From Methylophilus methylotrophus DSM 46235 = ATCC 53528 (lineage in GTDB: Bacteria > Pseudomonadota > Gammaproteobacteria > Burkholderiales > Methylophilaceae), in assembly GCF_000378225.1 (NCBI RefSeq), contig NZ_KB905141.1, positions 357,143 to 421,142 on the forward strand: a DNA stretch of 64,000 nucleotides. Direction: 5' to 3'. The stretch's first letter is position 1, and each line of letters opens with the position of its first letter. Positions 62,189-64,000 of this stretch are shown here, in pieces. Both the position numbers and the translations under genes were made by a program. A model generated the notes under the pieces. That model worked only from the letters and a program-made list of their open reading frames with translations. It was not told the origin of the DNA and searched no databases.

Positions 62189-63463
62189 TTAAACATAGCG
62201 GGTAAATTGCAGGTCCTGAGTCTCGATAGCTGGTTTATCCTGCGCCATCAAATCAGCCAATACTTGGCCAGAGCCACACGCCATGGTCCAACCCAAGGTG
62301 CCATGCCCGGTATTGAGCCATACGTTTGGCAATCTCGTATTTGCTAGTCCGATGATAGGCGTACCATCTGGCGTCATCGGACGCAGGCCAGTCCAGAATT
62401 GGGCTTGCAAGACATCGCCCGCATCAGGGAATAATCCATTTAAAACCATTTCAAGCGTGGCGCGGCGGCGTGGATTCAGGCTCAAATCAAAGCCGGCCAA
62501 CTCAGCCATGCCACCGACGCGGATGCGCTGGTCAAACCGGGTGATGGCGACTTTATAGGTTTCATCCATGACCGTAGAGACAGGGGCGGTATCGCTATTG
62601 ATGATGGGCACGGTGAGCGAGTAGCCTTTGACAGGATAAACCGGTAAGCTTAATCCCAGTGCCTGCATCAACTGGCGGGAATAACTGCCCAAAGCCACCA
62701 CGTAATGATCGGCAGCCAGCGTTTCGATACCCTCATGCTCAGTGTGTACTTCAACACCCAGTAGCCGGTTCTGCTGTACAAGCAGTCGCTGGATATCGGT
62801 GTCTTGCCTGAATTGCACGCCGAGTCTTTTTGCTTCTGCCGCCAGCCGTGACGTAAAAAGCTGGCAGTCACCGGTTTCATCATCCGGCAAGTGCAATCCA
62901 CCCAGTAATTGGTCTTTAACGGAGGCTAAGGCTGGTTCTATGAGCGCGCAGCCGTCGGGATCTACATGCTGGAAAGGCACGCCCATGCGGCTAAGGACGG
63001 CAATATCCTTGATTTCGGCATCCAGCTGCTTTTGGGTGCGGAACACCTGCAAGGTACCGCGGCTACGCTGTTCGTATTGGATATCCGTGCTGGCGCGTAG
63101 CTCACGCAGGCAGTCGCGGCTATATTCGGCCAAGCGTACCATACGTGATTTATTGAGGTCGTAACGTTGCAGCGAGCAGTTACGTAAAAAATGTGCAATC
63201 CACTGTAATTGCCAAACTGTGAAATCAGGCTTGAGTGAGAGTGGCGCATGGCGCTGGAATAACCATTTGAGGGCTTTGAGCGGTAGATCAGGTCCGGCCC
63301 AAGGGGCTGAGTAGCCTGGGGAGATCTGCCCGGCATTGGCGAAACTGGTTTCAAGACCAACGGCAGGCTGGCGATCAATGACGGTGACAGAAAAGCCTTT
63401 TAATGCCAGGTAGTAAGCACTTGTGACCCCAATGACACCAGAACCCAGCACCAATACACGCAT
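62189..63463 (-). CDS. dadA: D-amino acid dehydrogenase (small subunit, FAD-dependent)
   Basis: 424-residue flavoprotein that oxidises D-amino acids such as D-alanine and passes electrons to the respiratory chain. The N-terminus [20 protein letters not shown] is the FAD-binding fold; [36 protein letters not shown] and [16 protein letters not shown] are typical. ATG at 63463 with AGGAGT upstream is chosen over a longer frame from 63514. No alr/dadX racemase follows. Confidence 0.94.
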   Translation of the reverse strand: MRVLVLGSGVIGVTSAYYLALKGFSVTVIDRQPAVGLETSFANAGQISPGYSAPWAGPDLPLKALKWLFQRHAPLSLKPDFTVWQLQWIAHFLRNCSLQRYDLNKSRMVRLAEYSRDCLRELRASTDIQYEQRSRGTLQVFRTQKQLDAEIKDIAVLSRMGVPFQHVDPDGCALIEPALASVKDQLLGGLHLPDDETGDCQLFTSRLAAEAKRLGVQFRQDTDIQRLLVQQNRLLGVEVHTEHEGIETLAADHYVVALGSYSRQLMQALGLSLPVYPVKGYSLTVPIINSDTAPVSTVMDETYKVAITRFDQRIRVGGMAELAGFDLSLNPRRRATLEMVLNGLFPDAGDVLQAQFWTGLRPMTPDGTPIIGLANTRLPNVWLNTGHGTLGWTMACGSGQVLADLMAQDKPAIETQDLQFTRYV

Positions 63464-63574
63464 GAATACTCCTACAACTGCAGCCGACATTATCGCTTGT
63501 ACATTACCGCACATGCCTCATATTACAAAGCATAACTCGTGCAGACGGAGTCTTTGAAGGGGGATCAGTTGAAT

Positions 63575-64000
63575 TTAGGCAACGAGTTGTTCCAACGCCT
63601 CAATCATCATGATGGCCGGGTCGCAGGCTGGTGTCCAGTCTTTCGATTGGGTTGCAATCTCCACCATTCCGGTCGGGCTAGTGACATTGACTTCGGTCAG
63701 GTAATCACCAATCACGTCTAGTCCGACTAAAAACAGGCCATGCTGTTTCAATACTTTGCCGACAGTATCGGCGATCTCTTTGTCACGGGCACTCAGTGGC
63801 TGGGCCACCCCTTTGCCGCCTGCCGCCAGGTTGCCGCGGGTCTCACCTGTTTTGGGGATACGCGCCAGTGCATACGGCAAAGGCTCACCGTTGATGACCA
63901 GGATGCGTTTGTCGCCTTTGACGATATCCGGGATATAACGCTGGACCATAATGGTTTGCGTTTGGAACTTTGTGAGTGTTTCCAGGATGGCGTAAATATT
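63575..64000 (-). CDS. gshB: Glutathione synthetase (C-terminal part; 5' end outside the window)
   Basis: The last 141 residues of GshB, the ATP-grasp enzyme that joins glycine to gamma-glutamylcysteine. Seen are [23 protein letters not shown], the segment [11 protein letters not shown], and [23 protein letters not shown], which binds ATP and metal. The frame is open to the right edge, so the start lies outside. Adjacent to dadA in the same direction (111 bp away). Confidence 0.94.
   Translation of the reverse strand, partial: NIYAILETLTKFQTQTIMVQRYIPDIVKGDKRILVINGEPLPYALARIPKTGETRGNLAAGGKGVAQPLSARDKEIADTVGKVLKQHGLFLVGLDVIGDYLTEVNVTSPTGMVEIATQSKDWTPACDPAIMMIEALEQLVA

Noticed and set aside
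1-64000. CRISPR arrays, rRNA, tRNA, prophage or insertion-sequence genes
   Set aside because: Looked for repeated spacers, cloverleaf-like blocks with conserved T-loop sequence, integrases and transposases; none were found. Weak tRNA genes could be missed without a covariance search.

Overview
This 64-kb window is chromosomal DNA that most resembles an obligately methylotrophic betaproteobacterium, probably of the Methylophilaceae (Methylophilus/Methylovorus/Methylotenera group). That placement is an inference. It rests on an orphan PQQ precursor gene (pqqA), a two-subunit pyruvate carboxylase, a 'methylamine utilization'-type cupredoxin, a DUF3034 outer-membrane protein, a PEP-CTERM protein and the argH/algZ-algR-hemC-hemD arrangement typical of beta- and gammaproteobacteria. 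No rRNA, tRNA, CRISPR, phage or classical insertion sequence was seen.

Layout. 1-2.8 kb: a DEAD-box helicase entering from the left edge, a group II truncated haemoglobin and purT. 2.9-6.9 kb: a TonB-dependent receptor followed by a sigma-54 response regulator. The receptor is preceded by a GG-N10-GC sigma-54 promoter and three enhancer-like palindromes, so the two genes look like one regulatory unit. 7-13 kb: tilS, accA and dnaE. 13.1-14.2 kb: two tandem Tpx-type thiol peroxidase genes, the first with its peroxidatic Cys replaced by Ser. 14.3-20.6 kb (minus strand): the fatty-acid cluster yceD-rpmF-plsX-fabH-fabD-fabG-acpP-fabF, behind a good sigma-70 promoter. 21-24.3 kb: pycA-pycB. 24.3-29.8 kb: maf (yceF type), a DUF4139 protein, an RsmI-like methylase, an HxlR regulator divergent from a SnoaL-like protein, and dinB. 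A degraded copy of the start of the RsmI-like gene lies in front of dinB. 29.9-33.3 kb: mutL divergent from a Suv3-like RNA helicase. 33.5-34.1 kb: a non-coding element of about 620 bp bounded by long terminal inverted repeats. 34.2-40.8 kb: a LysM-like membrane protein, argH, the algZ/algR-type two-component pair, an MscS-like protein, hemC and hemD. 40.8-47 kb: a PEP-CTERM protein, then an ArsR-type regulator in front of an apparent operon encoding Aas, LplT and a Cys/His hydrolase-like protein (lysophospholipid recycling). 47-53 kb: small exported or membrane proteins, then an LtaS-like phosphoglycerol transferase coupled to a glycosidase-like/LPS-kinase-like fusion. 53.1 kb: orphan pqqA. 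54.1-58.6 kb: a DUF3034 protein divergent from a globin lipoprotein, a cupredoxin and a DADEF/EAL cyclic-di-GMP protein. 58.9-61 kb: an OhrR/MarR-type regulator, an exported catalase-like peroxidase and msrB (oxidative stress). 61-64 kb: a bestrophin-like channel, dadA, and gshB running off the right edge.

Several regulators (ArsR, MarR/OhrR, HxlR) have inverted repeats at their own promoters. Two of them appear to be read from leaderless or nearly leaderless transcripts. The most promising uncharacterised systems are the sigma-54/TonB receptor unit, the ArsR-Aas-LplT-hydrolase operon, the globin-cupredoxin-c-di-GMP cluster, the LtaS-like/kinase-fusion pair and the inverted-repeat element at 33.5 kb.
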